Origin: Allobosea robiniae
GTDB taxonomy: Bacteria; Pseudomonadota; Alphaproteobacteria; Rhizobiales; Beijerinckiaceae
NCBI RefSeq assembly: GCF_900102525.1
Contig: NZ_FNBZ01000005.1
Location: forward strand, 62,001-126,000
Direction: 5' to 3'
DNA length: 64,000 nt
Position numbers and translations under genes: made by a program. The notes beneath the pieces were generated by a model, which was given only the letters and a program-made list of their open reading frames with translations, made no database searches and had not been told where the DNA came from. Shown piece by piece: positions 17,737 through 29,064 of this stretch (positions are counted from its first letter, which is position 1; each line of letters begins with the position of its first letter).

Positions 17737-17943
17737 GGTCGTCTCCCTTCTGTTGGGGCCTCGGCGCTCCTCCGGCGGAGCCGAGGAGCGCGACAGCTCC
17801 CCGATTGGATTGATATCAAGATATTCACCCCAAGCATGTCAGCATACGAATTCCGGCCACGACCGAACGTTCCCTGAAAGCCGGAAGCGCACATCCCATC
17901 ACCCACCGGGATGGCAGCACCATCGTTTCCTCTTGCTCAACTG

Positions 17944-17959
17944 CCTACCGGCAGGTAGG
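17944..17959. promoter_or_regulatory. Palindromic operator-like site upstream of the carboxylase operon
   Basis: CCTACC-GGCA-GGTAGG is a perfect 6-base inverted repeat with a 4-base centre, flanked by TG and TA so that the right side reads GGTAGGTA. The layout resembles TetR-family operators. It lies 60 bp before the ATG at 18019. No TetR gene lies in the window. Confidence 0.45.
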
Positions 17960-18018
17960 TAATGAATGCACCCTGCTGGCGAGCTGGCCGACAGGAGCGT
18001 CCGCGGAGGCTCAGACAC

Positions 18019-19614
<1,596 letters not shown>

Positions 19615-19619
19615 TCCCG

Positions 19620-21614
<1,995 letters not shown>

Positions 21615-21699
21615 AGCACCAGCGCAATTGTTCTCTCCTTGCGAGATGGTCAGAAAGGTGTCTTTTTTCGGCGATTAGAACCAGCACAGTAAAGAAGCG

Positions 21700-22629
21700 A
21701 TGGCTGACATGAGCGACGCGCCCCGCCCCGGAAAGGCTGCGGCCAAGCCGAGCGGGCTGCATCTCTCGCTGGCAAGGCGCATTGCGGCGCTGGCCGCCGA
21801 GCGGCGCTGGCCCGCCGGCTTCCATCTGCGCGAGATGGAGATCGCCCGCACCTTCGAGGTGTCGCGAACGCCGGTCCGGGCAGCGCTTGGCGTGCTGGCC
21901 GCCCAGGGCCTGGTCGAGAACCGCACCAATCTAGGCTTTTTCCTGTCGCGCGAGGGCGCCGAGCTCGAAACAGCGGAACGATCGCTGCCTGCGGCGCAGG
22001 AAGACGATGTGCTCCGCGCCATCCTGCGCGACCGCGAGGCCGGGCGGCTCCCGGAGCAATTGATCGAGACCGATCTGCAGGAGAGCTACGGCATCGGCCG
22101 CAGCGGTTTGCGCAAGGTCCTGCTGCAACTCGCCGAAGACGGGCTGATCAAGCGGCGCAGGGGCCATGGCTGGAGTTTCGTGCCGTCGCTCGCTTCGACC
22201 GAGGCCCGCGAGGAGAGTTATCGCTTCCGCCTGATCATCGAATGCATGGGGCTTCAGGAGCCCGGCTTCCGTGTCGACAGGCACCAGTTCGCACGCAGCC
22301 GGGCGGCGCATGAAGCCTTCATCGCCGACCTGCATCGCTCGCCCTCCGTCGAGCGCTTCTTCGAGATCAATGCCGGCTTCCACGCCATGCTCGCGGCCTG
22401 CTCCGGCAACCGCTTCCTGCTGCAGGCCATGGAGGCGCAGAACGCGCTGCGGCGGCTGACCGAATATGCCGATTACGGCGAGCTCGACGCCGCGGCACTG
22501 CTCAAGTCCTGCCGCGAGCATCTCGCCATCCTCGACGCGCTCGAGCAGGGCGACCTCAACTGGGCGGTGATCCTGATGCGCCAGCACCTGACCCGACCGG
22601 TAAACGGCGCGCCGCCGCCCGCAGGCTGA
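21700..22629 (+). CDS. GntR family transcriptional regulator with two winged-helix-like segments
   Basis: 309 aa, longer than ordinary FadR/FCD members (about 230-250). The first GntR winged helix spans about residues 22-85 (LHLSLARRIAALAAERRW, EIARTFEVSRTPVRAALGVL, then GLVENRTNLGFFLS). A second similar block spans about 103-165 (AILRDREAGRLPEQLIETD, SYGIGRSGLRKVLLQLAEDG, then LIKRRRGHGWSFVP). An FCD-like helical domain follows, with EINAGFHAMLAACSGNRFLL. It stands 104 bp before the aminotransferase gene on the same strand and may control that operon or the carboxylase upstream. The ligand is probably a small carboxylate, by family. Confidence 0.88.
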   Translation: MADMSDAPRPGKAAAKPSGLHLSLARRIAALAAERRWPAGFHLREMEIARTFEVSRTPVRAALGVLAAQGLVENRTNLGFFLSREGAELETAERSLPAAQEDDVLRAILRDREAGRLPEQLIETDLQESYGIGRSGLRKVLLQLAEDGLIKRRRGHGWSFVPSLASTEAREESYRFRLIIECMGLQEPGFRVDRHQFARSRAAHEAFIADLHRSPSVERFFEINAGFHAMLAACSGNRFLLQAMEAQNALRRLTEYADYGELDAAALLKSCREHLAILDALEQGDLNWAVILMRQHLTRPVNGAPPPAG

Positions 22630-22672
22630 TCACAGCAGCGACAGCACTTTTCTGATCGACTCGCACGCTCGC

Positions 22673-22700
22673 TTGACATTGTATTTTTTCTGCAAATAAT
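22673..22700 (+). promoter_or_regulatory. Promoter of the aminotransferase operon
   Basis: TTGACA at 22673-22678 and AATAAT at 22695-22700 are separated by 16 bp, in a locally AT-rich patch. The expected RNA start (about 22707) lies 27 bp before the GTG start at 22734. An excellent sigma-70 match for this GC-rich DNA. Confidence 0.65.
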
Positions 22701-22733
22701 TCATTTCATCATCATCCAGCAGCGAGACCGAAC

Positions 22734-24059
22734 GTGCCCGCCACCGCCGCCCGCCCCAATGATCTCGATGCGCATTGGATGCCCTTCACCGCGAACCGCC
22801 GCTTCAAGAGTGCGCCGCGGCTCTTCGTCGGGGCGGAGGGCAACTATTATCTCTCGTCAGACGGGCGCCGGATCCTCGACGGCATGGCCGGGCTGTGGTG
22901 CGTCAATGCCGGCCACGGCCATCCCCGCATCCGCGAGGCGATCAAGGCCCAGGCCGACGGGCTCGACTACGTTTCCTGCTTCCAGATGGGACATCCGGAC
23001 GCCTTCACGCTGGCAAACCGCATGGTCGGCATGCTGCCTGACGGGCTCGACCATGTCCTGTTCTCCAATTCGGGCTCGGAAGCCGTCGATACTGCCCTGA
23101 AGGTCGCGCTGGCCTATCACCGCCAGCGCGGCGAAGGCGGCCGCTATCGCCTGATCGGACGGGCGCGCGGCTATCACGGCATGGGCTTCGGCGGGTTGTC
23201 CGTCGCCGGCATCAGCCGCCACCGCCGCGATTTCGGGCCGCTGCTGCCCGGCGCCGCGCATCTGCCGCATACGCTCGACCTCGCACGCAACGCGTTCTCG
23301 CGCGGCGAGCCGGAGCATGGCGTCGAGCTTGCCGACGATCTCGAGCGGCTCGTCCAGATCCATGACGCCTCGACCATCGCCGCCGTGATTGTCGAGCCCG
23401 TCGCCGGATCGACCGGCGTGCTGCCGCCGCCCAAGGGCTATCTCAAGCGCCTGCGCGAAATCTGCGACAAACACGGCATCCTGCTGATCTTCGACGAGGT
23501 GATTTCGGGCTTCGGGCGGCTCGGCGCCTCCTGCGCGGCGGAGGCCTTCGGCGTCACGCCCGACATGATCACCTGTGCCAAGGGCCTCACTAACGGTGCC
23601 GTGCCGATGGGCGCGACCGTCGTCGGCAAGCATGTCTACGACGCCTTCATGACCGGGCCGGAATCCGCGATCGAGCTGTTCCATGGCTTCACCTATTCGG
23701 GCCATCCGCTGGCCTGCGCCGCCGGGCTCGCAACCTTGCAGGTCTACGAGGAGGAAGGGCTCTTCGAGCGCACCCGCAAGATCGCCGATCATTGGGAGCA
23801 GGCGGCGCATGCGCTGAAGGGCGCGCCGCATGTCATCGACATCCGCAATATCGGCCTCGTCGCCGCGATCGAATTCGCCCCGCGGCCCGGCGGCCCCGGC
23901 CAGCGCAGCGCCGAATGCGCCGAGACCTGCTACCAGGACGGCGTGCTCGTGCGGGCCGGAGCCGATCTCATCGTGCTGTCGCCGCCGCTTACCATCGAGC
24001 CCGACGAGATCGACCGGATCTTCGCCAGCATCCGCAAGGCGCTCGACACGATCGCCTGA
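22734..24059 (+). CDS. Class III aminotransferase (omega-amino acid:pyruvate type)
   Basis: 441 aa from a GTG (protein MPATAARPNDLDAHWMPFT). The opening HWMPFTANRRFK and the block LDGMAGLWCVNAGHGHPRI are typical of beta-alanine/omega-amino acid:pyruvate transaminases. The phosphate-binding LFSNSGSEAVDTALK lies near residue 105, LLIFDEVISGFGRLG near 250, and the PLP lysine is K283 in CAKGLTNGAVPMG. A dimeric cytoplasmic PLP enzyme moving an amino group from an omega-amino acid or amine to pyruvate. A good sigma-70 promoter lies directly upstream. Co-transcription with the hydrolase (41 bp) and a peptide-type binding protein suggests breakdown of an imported amine-containing compound. Confidence 0.93.
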   Translation: MPATAARPNDLDAHWMPFTANRRFKSAPRLFVGAEGNYYLSSDGRRILDGMAGLWCVNAGHGHPRIREAIKAQADGLDYVSCFQMGHPDAFTLANRMVGMLPDGLDHVLFSNSGSEAVDTALKVALAYHRQRGEGGRYRLIGRARGYHGMGFGGLSVAGISRHRRDFGPLLPGAAHLPHTLDLARNAFSRGEPEHGVELADDLERLVQIHDASTIAAVIVEPVAGSTGVLPPPKGYLKRLREICDKHGILLIFDEVISGFGRLGASCAAEAFGVTPDMITCAKGLTNGAVPMGATVVGKHVYDAFMTGPESAIELFHGFTYSGHPLACAAGLATLQVYEEEGLFERTRKIADHWEQAAHALKGAPHVIDIRNIGLVAAIEFAPRPGGPGQRSAECAETCYQDGVLVRAGADLIVLSPPLTIEPDEIDRIFASIRKALDTIA

Positions 24060-24100
24060 GCCATCAGACCAGCCAAGGGGCTCATTGAAGAGAGGGCGGA

Positions 24101-24940
24101 ATGCGCAAGGGACACGGCCAGACCATCTCCTACTACCTGATGGGCCGCACAGCGCTCTCCGCCTGCCAGGCCGACCAGCGCTTCTCCTATTGCTGCTACC
24201 TGCCCGAAAGCTATGAGGAGACCGGCACGCAGCGCTATCCGCTCGCCGTTCTCGTCCATGGCAGCCTGCGCGATGCGACGAACCTGCGCGACCAGTTCAT
24301 CGATTTCGCCGAGGCCAATCAGTGCGTGCTGCTGGCGCCGCTCTTCCCCTGCGGGATCGAGGAACCCGGGGATACCCATAACTACAAGCGCATCCTCTAT
24401 CGCGGCATCCGCTACGATGAGATCCTGCTCTCGATGATCGACGAGATCGCTGGTCTCTACCGACTGGAGACCGACAAGCTGCTGATGCACGGCTTCTCGG
24501 GCGGCGGCCAGTTCGTGCACCGCTTCTTCTATCTCTATCCCGAGCGGCTTGCCGCCGTGTCGATCGGCGCGCCGGGCGTGGTGACATTGCCGGATCCGGA
24601 CAAGCCGTGGTGGCGCGGCACCGGCGACATGAAAGCGATCTTCGGCCGCGAACCCGACCTTGCGGCAATGCGCGAGGTCGCCGTGCAGATGGTCGTCGGC
24701 GGCGACGATATCGAGACCTGGGACGTGACGGTTTCCCCGAAATCCTCGAACTGGATGGAGGGGATCAACGAGACCGGGGCGACGCGCGTCGAGCGCCTGC
24801 GCTCGCTCGAAGCCGCCTTCCTGACGCGCGGCATTGCCGTGCGCTTCGATGTCGTGCCCGGCGTCGAGCATATCGGCTACCTCGTTCACCCGCCGGTGAA
24901 GGATTTCTTCGCCGACATGCTGCGCCGCCGGCGGGACTAG
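24101..24940 (+). CDS. Alpha/beta hydrolase (esterase/depolymerase-like)
   Basis: 279 aa, no signal peptide. The alpha/beta hydrolase landmarks are LAVLVHGSLRDATNLRDQF (strand 3 and oxyanion loop, about residues 48-66), the nucleophile elbow LLMHGFSGGGQFVHRF (Ser near residue 132) and a terminal GVEHIGYL with the catalytic His. The layout resembles PHB-depolymerase/esterase-like hydrolases, but it is cytoplasmic. It is the second gene behind the aminotransferase and before a family 5 binding protein, so it may split an ester or amide of the imported compound. The role is inferred from context only. Confidence 0.83.
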   Translation: MRKGHGQTISYYLMGRTALSACQADQRFSYCCYLPESYEETGTQRYPLAVLVHGSLRDATNLRDQFIDFAEANQCVLLAPLFPCGIEEPGDTHNYKRILYRGIRYDEILLSMIDEIAGLYRLETDKLLMHGFSGGGQFVHRFFYLYPERLAAVSIGAPGVVTLPDPDKPWWRGTGDMKAIFGREPDLAAMREVAVQMVVGGDDIETWDVTVSPKSSNWMEGINETGATRVERLRSLEAAFLTRGIAVRFDVVPGVEHIGYLVHPPVKDFFADMLRRRRD

Positions 24941-25010
24941 CGGCGGCGCGGATTAACGATTTCTGCGGTGACACCGGAAAGCCGGGCCCGCCTCTTGGGA
25001 GAAGCAGACC

Positions 25011-26564
25011 ATGAAGCTTGGATGGCTCGCGGCCGTCGCCGCATTCGCTTGCCTCACGCCCGCCGCCGCGCAGGAACCGAAATCCGGTGGCGAATTGCGG
25101 ATCGCGATCTCCGGCGACATCACCAGCAGCGAGCCGGGCGTGCGCCGCAGCGGCGATGCCGACACGGTCCTGCACCATGTCGTCGAGGCGCTGGTCGCCT
25201 ATCGCGAGGATCTCAGCATCGCGCCGATGCTGGCGGAGAGCTACGCGATGTCGCCGGACGGGCGCAGCTACACCTTCAAGCTGCGCGACGGCATCACCTT
25301 CCATAATGGCGCGCCGATGACCTCCGCCGACGTCAAGTGGAGCTGGGATCGGATGCTCGACCCGGCGACGCGCTGGCAATGCCGCGGCTGGTATGACGGC
25401 ACGCAGGACATGAAGATCGAAGCGATCGAGACACCCGATCCGAAGACCGTAGTGTTCCGGCTGGCGGCCCCCTCGGCGCTGTTCCTGCACTATGTCGCCA
25501 ATATCCAGTGCATGACCGGCATCCTGCATCGCGATTCCGTCAATGCCGCCGGCGAATGGGTGAAGCCGATCGGCACCGGCCCCTTCGCCTTCACGGAATG
25601 GCGCAAGAACAGCTTCATCCTGCTCAAGAAATTTGCCGACTACAAATCCCGCAGCGAGCCGACGAGCGGCTATGCCGGGGCGCGCAAGGCCTATGTCGAC
25701 CAGGTGCGCTGGATGGTGGTGCCCGACGATGCGACGCGGCGCGCCGGTTTGCAGGCCGGGCAGATCGACTGGATCATCACCGATGTCGCCGATATCGTCG
25801 AATTGCGTGCAGCCAAGGGCGTCAAGGTCGCGACGGCGCAGGGGCTGAGCTGGAACGTCCTGCTGATCCAGACCCGCGACCCGCTCCTCGCCGATCCCCG
25901 TATCCGCAAGGCGCTGGCCCATGCGATCGACCTGAAGACGCTGGTCGAGAACCGCACGGACGGGCTCGGCAAGCCCAATCCCTCGGCCATCCCGACGACC
26001 AGCGGGAGCCATACGGCCGTGCATGACCAGGGCTACACATACGACCCCGACCTCGCCCGCAAGCTGCTGAAGGAGGCCGGTTATGACGGGCGTCCGATCA
26101 AGCTGCAGACCTCGCAGAAGCTGGTCCATCTCTACGACACCGCCATCATCCTGCAGGCAATGCTCAAGCAGGCCGGCTTCAACGTCGAGCTCGACATGCT
26201 GGAATGGGCGACGCAGCTCGACCGCTACAGCAAGGGCAATTTCCAGCTTCAGTCCTTCCGTTTCACCGCGCGCTTCGACCCGTCGTTCAACTACAAGACC
26301 TTCGTCGGCTCGAAGGACGAGGATGCCGACGTGCAATGGGAGGACAAGCGTGCGGTCGAACTGCTGCTGGCCTCGGCGACCGAGCTCGACCCGGCCAAAC
26401 GACAGGCCATGTTCGACGAGATGCACCAGCGCATGATCGAGCAGGTGCCGATCATCAGCCTCTACAACACCCCGCTCGTCGAGGCCTCGACCGACCGCAT
26501 CGCCGGCGTCGAACTCACCAGTTCCGGCAAGACGCGGGCCTGGGGCGTCTGGGTCACGAAGTAA
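25011..26564 (+). CDS. ABC transporter substrate-binding protein, family 5
   Basis: 517 aa. The signal peptide is MKLGWLAAVAAFACLTPAAA, with cleavage before QEPKSGG, so the mature protein is periplasmic. The conserved SBP_bac_5 block LAESYAMSPDGRSYTFKLRD lies near residue 75, GAPMTSADVKWSWDRML near 102, and RIRKALAHAIDLKTLVEN near 300. It is a second, clearly different, peptide-type binding protein in the window. No permease or ATPase gene lies beside it, so it must share a transporter encoded elsewhere. Linked with the aminotransferase and hydrolase genes upstream, and closed by a strong hairpin. Confidence 0.91.
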   Translation: MKLGWLAAVAAFACLTPAAAQEPKSGGELRIAISGDITSSEPGVRRSGDADTVLHHVVEALVAYREDLSIAPMLAESYAMSPDGRSYTFKLRDGITFHNGAPMTSADVKWSWDRMLDPATRWQCRGWYDGTQDMKIEAIETPDPKTVVFRLAAPSALFLHYVANIQCMTGILHRDSVNAAGEWVKPIGTGPFAFTEWRKNSFILLKKFADYKSRSEPTSGYAGARKAYVDQVRWMVVPDDATRRAGLQAGQIDWIITDVADIVELRAAKGVKVATAQGLSWNVLLIQTRDPLLADPRIRKALAHAIDLKTLVENRTDGLGKPNPSAIPTTSGSHTAVHDQGYTYDPDLARKLLKEAGYDGRPIKLQTSQKLVHLYDTAIILQAMLKQAGFNVELDMLEWATQLDRYSKGNFQLQSFRFTARFDPSFNYKTFVGSKDEDADVQWEDKRAVELLLASATELDPAKRQAMFDEMHQRMIEQVPIISLYNTPLVEASTDRIAGVELTSSGKTRAWGVWVTK

Positions 26565-26576
26565 GGACGGCAAGAA

Positions 26577-26613
26577 GGGCTGCGCGGGAGCGTGCATGCT
26601 CCTGGCGCAGCCC
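26577..26613 (+). terminator. Strong hairpin after the family 5 binding-protein gene
   Basis: GGGCTGCGC pairs with GCGCAGCCC and, inside, GGAGC with GCTCC around a 6 nt loop, with one small internal bulge. The stem starts 13 bp after the stop codon and separates this unit from the MFS gene. No U-tract follows. Confidence 0.6.
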
Positions 26614-26740
26614 CGTCAGCCCATCAATCCATCTCGACCGCTCGCGGCCCTTGCCGGAAGAACGATCCGACGCCGCCGTTTTCACCCGCTCGCATCCTGA
26701 AGCGGGACGAGCGCGCGGCGACGGGATCGGGGGAACCGTC

Positions 26741-27952
26741 TTGAAGCTGCCTTTGTGGGGAAGCGCGCTCAGCGCCACTCTGCTCGTCCAGGTCGTGAGT
26801 TCGTTCGCCGGGGCCGCCATCCCGCTTCTCGGCCCGCTCCTGACCCTGCGCTGGGGCCTTGCGCCCGAAAGCATCGGCTATGTTTCGGCCGTGGTCTCGA
26901 CGGGCATCTGCTGGTTCCTCGCCTGCGGCAATCCGATGCTCGACCATCACGGCCCGGTTCGGGCGCTGCAGATCGGCCTGGCCTTCGTCGCCGCCGGCCT
27001 TCTGCTGCTGTCGCAGCCCTTCGGGCTGATCGGCCTTGCCGGCGCGCTGCTGGTCGGGCTCGGCCTCGCGCCCAACACTCCGGCCGGAAGCCAGATCCTG
27101 ATGCGCACGGCGCCAGTCGACCACCGGACCCTCGTCTTCTCGATCAAGCAAGCCGGCGTCCCCCTCGGCGGCGCCATCGCGGGCTTCGCCGTCGCGCCCA
27201 TGGTCCTGGGTTTCGGCTTCACCGGGGCGATCTGGGCCGTGGTCGCCATCGTCCTGGTCAGCGCGCTGGCGGTCCAGCCCTTCCGCGGGAGTCTCGACGC
27301 GGAGAAAGGCACGCAGAACCGCGCCTGGGCCCGGATGTTCCTGTCGCCGTCGTCGCTGGCGCGATCGGCGCGGGTGCTGAGCTCCCACTCCTCGCTGCCG
27401 ATGCTCACCGCGCTCGGTGTCTCCTTCTCGATCACGCAGGCCTGCATCACCGCCTTCACCGCGACCTATATGGTGACCCAGCACGGCAAGACGCTGGCTG
27501 AGGCCGGGCACCTCGTCGCGGCCCTGCTGGTGGCGAGCACGATCGCGCGCATCTTCTTCGGCTGGCTGGCGGACCGGATGGGCGGCGGCCTGCGACTGCT
27601 CTGCCTGCTGGCGCTCGCCGCCGGCTCGACCATCGCCCTGCTGATCGGCACGGCAAGCACGAGCCCCTGGCTGATCTATCCCTGCATGGCCCTGGTCGGT
27701 GCGACCTCGATGGGCTGGAACGGCGTCCACATGGCCGAGCTGGCGCGCGTCTCGCCGCCCGCGCTGATCGGCGACGTCACCTCCGGGGCGAGCCTGTTCG
27801 GCTTCGTCGGCTCGATCTGCGGGCCGCTGGTCTTTGCCGTGATCGCAAACCGGACCGGCAGCTTCAACTGGCCCTTCCTGCTGGTCGCCGGCCAGCTTGC
27901 CGTGTTCGGGGCCTTCGCTCTCTGGTATCTGCGCCGTTCGGCGCAGGTCTGA
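26741..27952 (+). CDS. MFS transporter
   Basis: 403 aa with about 12 hydrophobic helices, the usual MFS size. The TTG at 26741 (MKLPLWGSALSATLLVQ) is chosen because GGGGGAA stands just before it and hydrophobic helix 1 begins right after; the frame is open far upstream but there it overlaps the binding-protein gene and a terminator hairpin. The second half contains FFGWLADRMGGGLRL, an MFS motif-A loop. The best overall resemblance is to the CynX/NNP-like or oxalate-type 12-helix group, without certainty. Substrate unknown. It precedes the (thio)hydantoin-type island but is separated from it by a LysR-box-containing gap. Confidence 0.85.
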   Translation: MKLPLWGSALSATLLVQVVSSFAGAAIPLLGPLLTLRWGLAPESIGYVSAVVSTGICWFLACGNPMLDHHGPVRALQIGLAFVAAGLLLLSQPFGLIGLAGALLVGLGLAPNTPAGSQILMRTAPVDHRTLVFSIKQAGVPLGGAIAGFAVAPMVLGFGFTGAIWAVVAIVLVSALAVQPFRGSLDAEKGTQNRAWARMFLSPSSLARSARVLSSHSSLPMLTALGVSFSITQACITAFTATYMVTQHGKTLAEAGHLVAALLVASTIARIFFGWLADRMGGGLRLLCLLALAAGSTIALLIGTASTSPWLIYPCMALVGATSMGWNGVHMAELARVSPPALIGDVTSGASLFGFVGSICGPLVFAVIANRTGSFNWPFLLVAGQLAVFGAFALWYLRRSAQV

Positions 27953-27969
27953 TCGCTCCGCAAATCCGG

Positions 27970-28007
27970 ATAACATCAGGTTATACCTGATCCCGAATAA
28001 AGCATGA
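27970..28007 (+). promoter_or_regulatory. Two-part LysR-type element upstream of the carbamoylase gene
   Basis: ATAAC-ATCAG-GTTAT (27970-27984) is a perfect 5-base inverted repeat with T-N11-A geometry. AATAAAGCATGA begins 26 bp after the box start (27996). An overlapping perfect repeat ATCAGGT-TAT-ACCTGAT occupies 27975-27991. The same box and downstream AT-rich segment recur at 34557-34593 and 35521-35558. Confidence 0.65.
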
Positions 28008-28098
28008 GAACAATGGAGGCGGGGCCTCTAGACCTTATCCTGGGGTTCGGCCCGTCGCGTCCGGTCCCGAGGTCATACGCCAATCCAGGAATCCGTCG

Positions 28099-29046
28099 AT
28101 GTCCCGCCTCATCACCGTTGCCGCCGCACAGTTGGGTCCGATCCAGCGAGCCGACAGCCGCAAGCAGGTCATCGACCGGATGATCGCGCTGCTGGAGAAG
28201 GCCAAGGCGCAAGGCGCGACCTTCGTCGTGTTTCCCGAGCTCGCGCTGACCACCTTCTTCCCGCGCTGGTACCATGAGGATCGCGCCGAGGCGGATCAAT
28301 GGTTCGAGCGCAGCATGCCCGGCCCGGATACGCAGGCACTGTTCGACAAGGCGAAGGAGCTCGGCCTCGCCATGAGCTTCGGCTATGCCGAGCTGACGCC
28401 CGAAGGCCGGCATTTCAACAGCTCGATCCTGGTCGACCGCGGCGGCCGTATCGTCGCCAAATACCGCAAGATCCACCTGCCTGGCCATGTCGAGTTCGAC
28501 GCCGAGCGGACGCATCAGCATCTCGAGAAGCGCTATTTCGAGCCGGGCGATCTCGGCTTCCCGGTCTGGGAATTCGAAGGCGGGCTGTTCGGTATGGCGA
28601 TCTGCAACGACCGGCGCTGGCCCGAGACCTATCGCGTCATGGGGCTGCAGGGCGTCGAGATGGTCGTGCTCGGCTACAACACCCCGTCCGCCAATTCGCA
28701 ATCGCCCAACGAGACGGCAGCCGACCGGCTGTTCCACCACCGCCTGTCGGTGCAGGCCGGCGCCTACCAGAACTCGACCTGGGTCGTGGCCGTCGGCAAG
28801 GCCGGAACCGAAGACGGGCACCATCTTTTCGGGGGAACGCTGATCGCGGCGCCGGACGGCAAGATCGTCGGGGAGATCGACCATGAGGAGGACGGCGTGC
28901 TCGTCCATCCCTGCGATCTCGACGATACCCGCTTCGGCAAGGCGACGATCTTTGATTTCATCCGCCATCGCCGTGTCGAGCATTACGGCCTGATCACCGA
29001 ACGCACCGGCGTCGGCGCGCCGCTCGGAAAGCCCGAGGGCGCCTGA
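28099..29046 (+). CDS. N-carbamoyl-D-amino acid hydrolase (nitrilase superfamily)
   Basis: 315 aa, the length of Agrobacterium D-carbamoylase (about 304), with close agreement along the whole chain: FPELALTTFFPRW, KYRKIHLPGH, HLEKRYFEPGDLGFPV, AICNDRRWPE, RVMGLQGVE and a QHYGLI-like HYGLI end. The catalytic triad is Glu47, Lys124 and Cys169. It hydrolyses N-carbamoyl-D-amino acids to the D-amino acid, ammonia and CO2, the step after D-hydantoinase. The hydantoinase gene lies convergently just downstream. A LysR-type box ends 115 bp before the ATG, so expression is probably inducible together with the importer and the DUF917 operon. Confidence 0.92.
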   Translation: MSRLITVAAAQLGPIQRADSRKQVIDRMIALLEKAKAQGATFVVFPELALTTFFPRWYHEDRAEADQWFERSMPGPDTQALFDKAKELGLAMSFGYAELTPEGRHFNSSILVDRGGRIVAKYRKIHLPGHVEFDAERTHQHLEKRYFEPGDLGFPVWEFEGGLFGMAICNDRRWPETYRVMGLQGVEMVVLGYNTPSANSQSPNETAADRLFHHRLSVQAGAYQNSTWVVAVGKAGTEDGHHLFGGTLIAAPDGKIVGEIDHEEDGVLVHPCDLDDTRFGKATIFDFIRHRRVEHYGLITERTGVGAPLGKPEGA

Positions 29047-29055
29047 GCGCCCTCG
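29034..29055. terminator. Bidirectional hairpin between carbamoylase and hydantoinase genes
   Basis: CGAGGGCGC and GCGCCCTCG form a perfect 9-base stem with a CTGA loop. It covers the carbamoylase stop codon and ends 10 bp before the convergent hydantoinase stop, serving both strands. Confidence 0.6.
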
Positions 29056-29064
29056 TTGCCGGCT

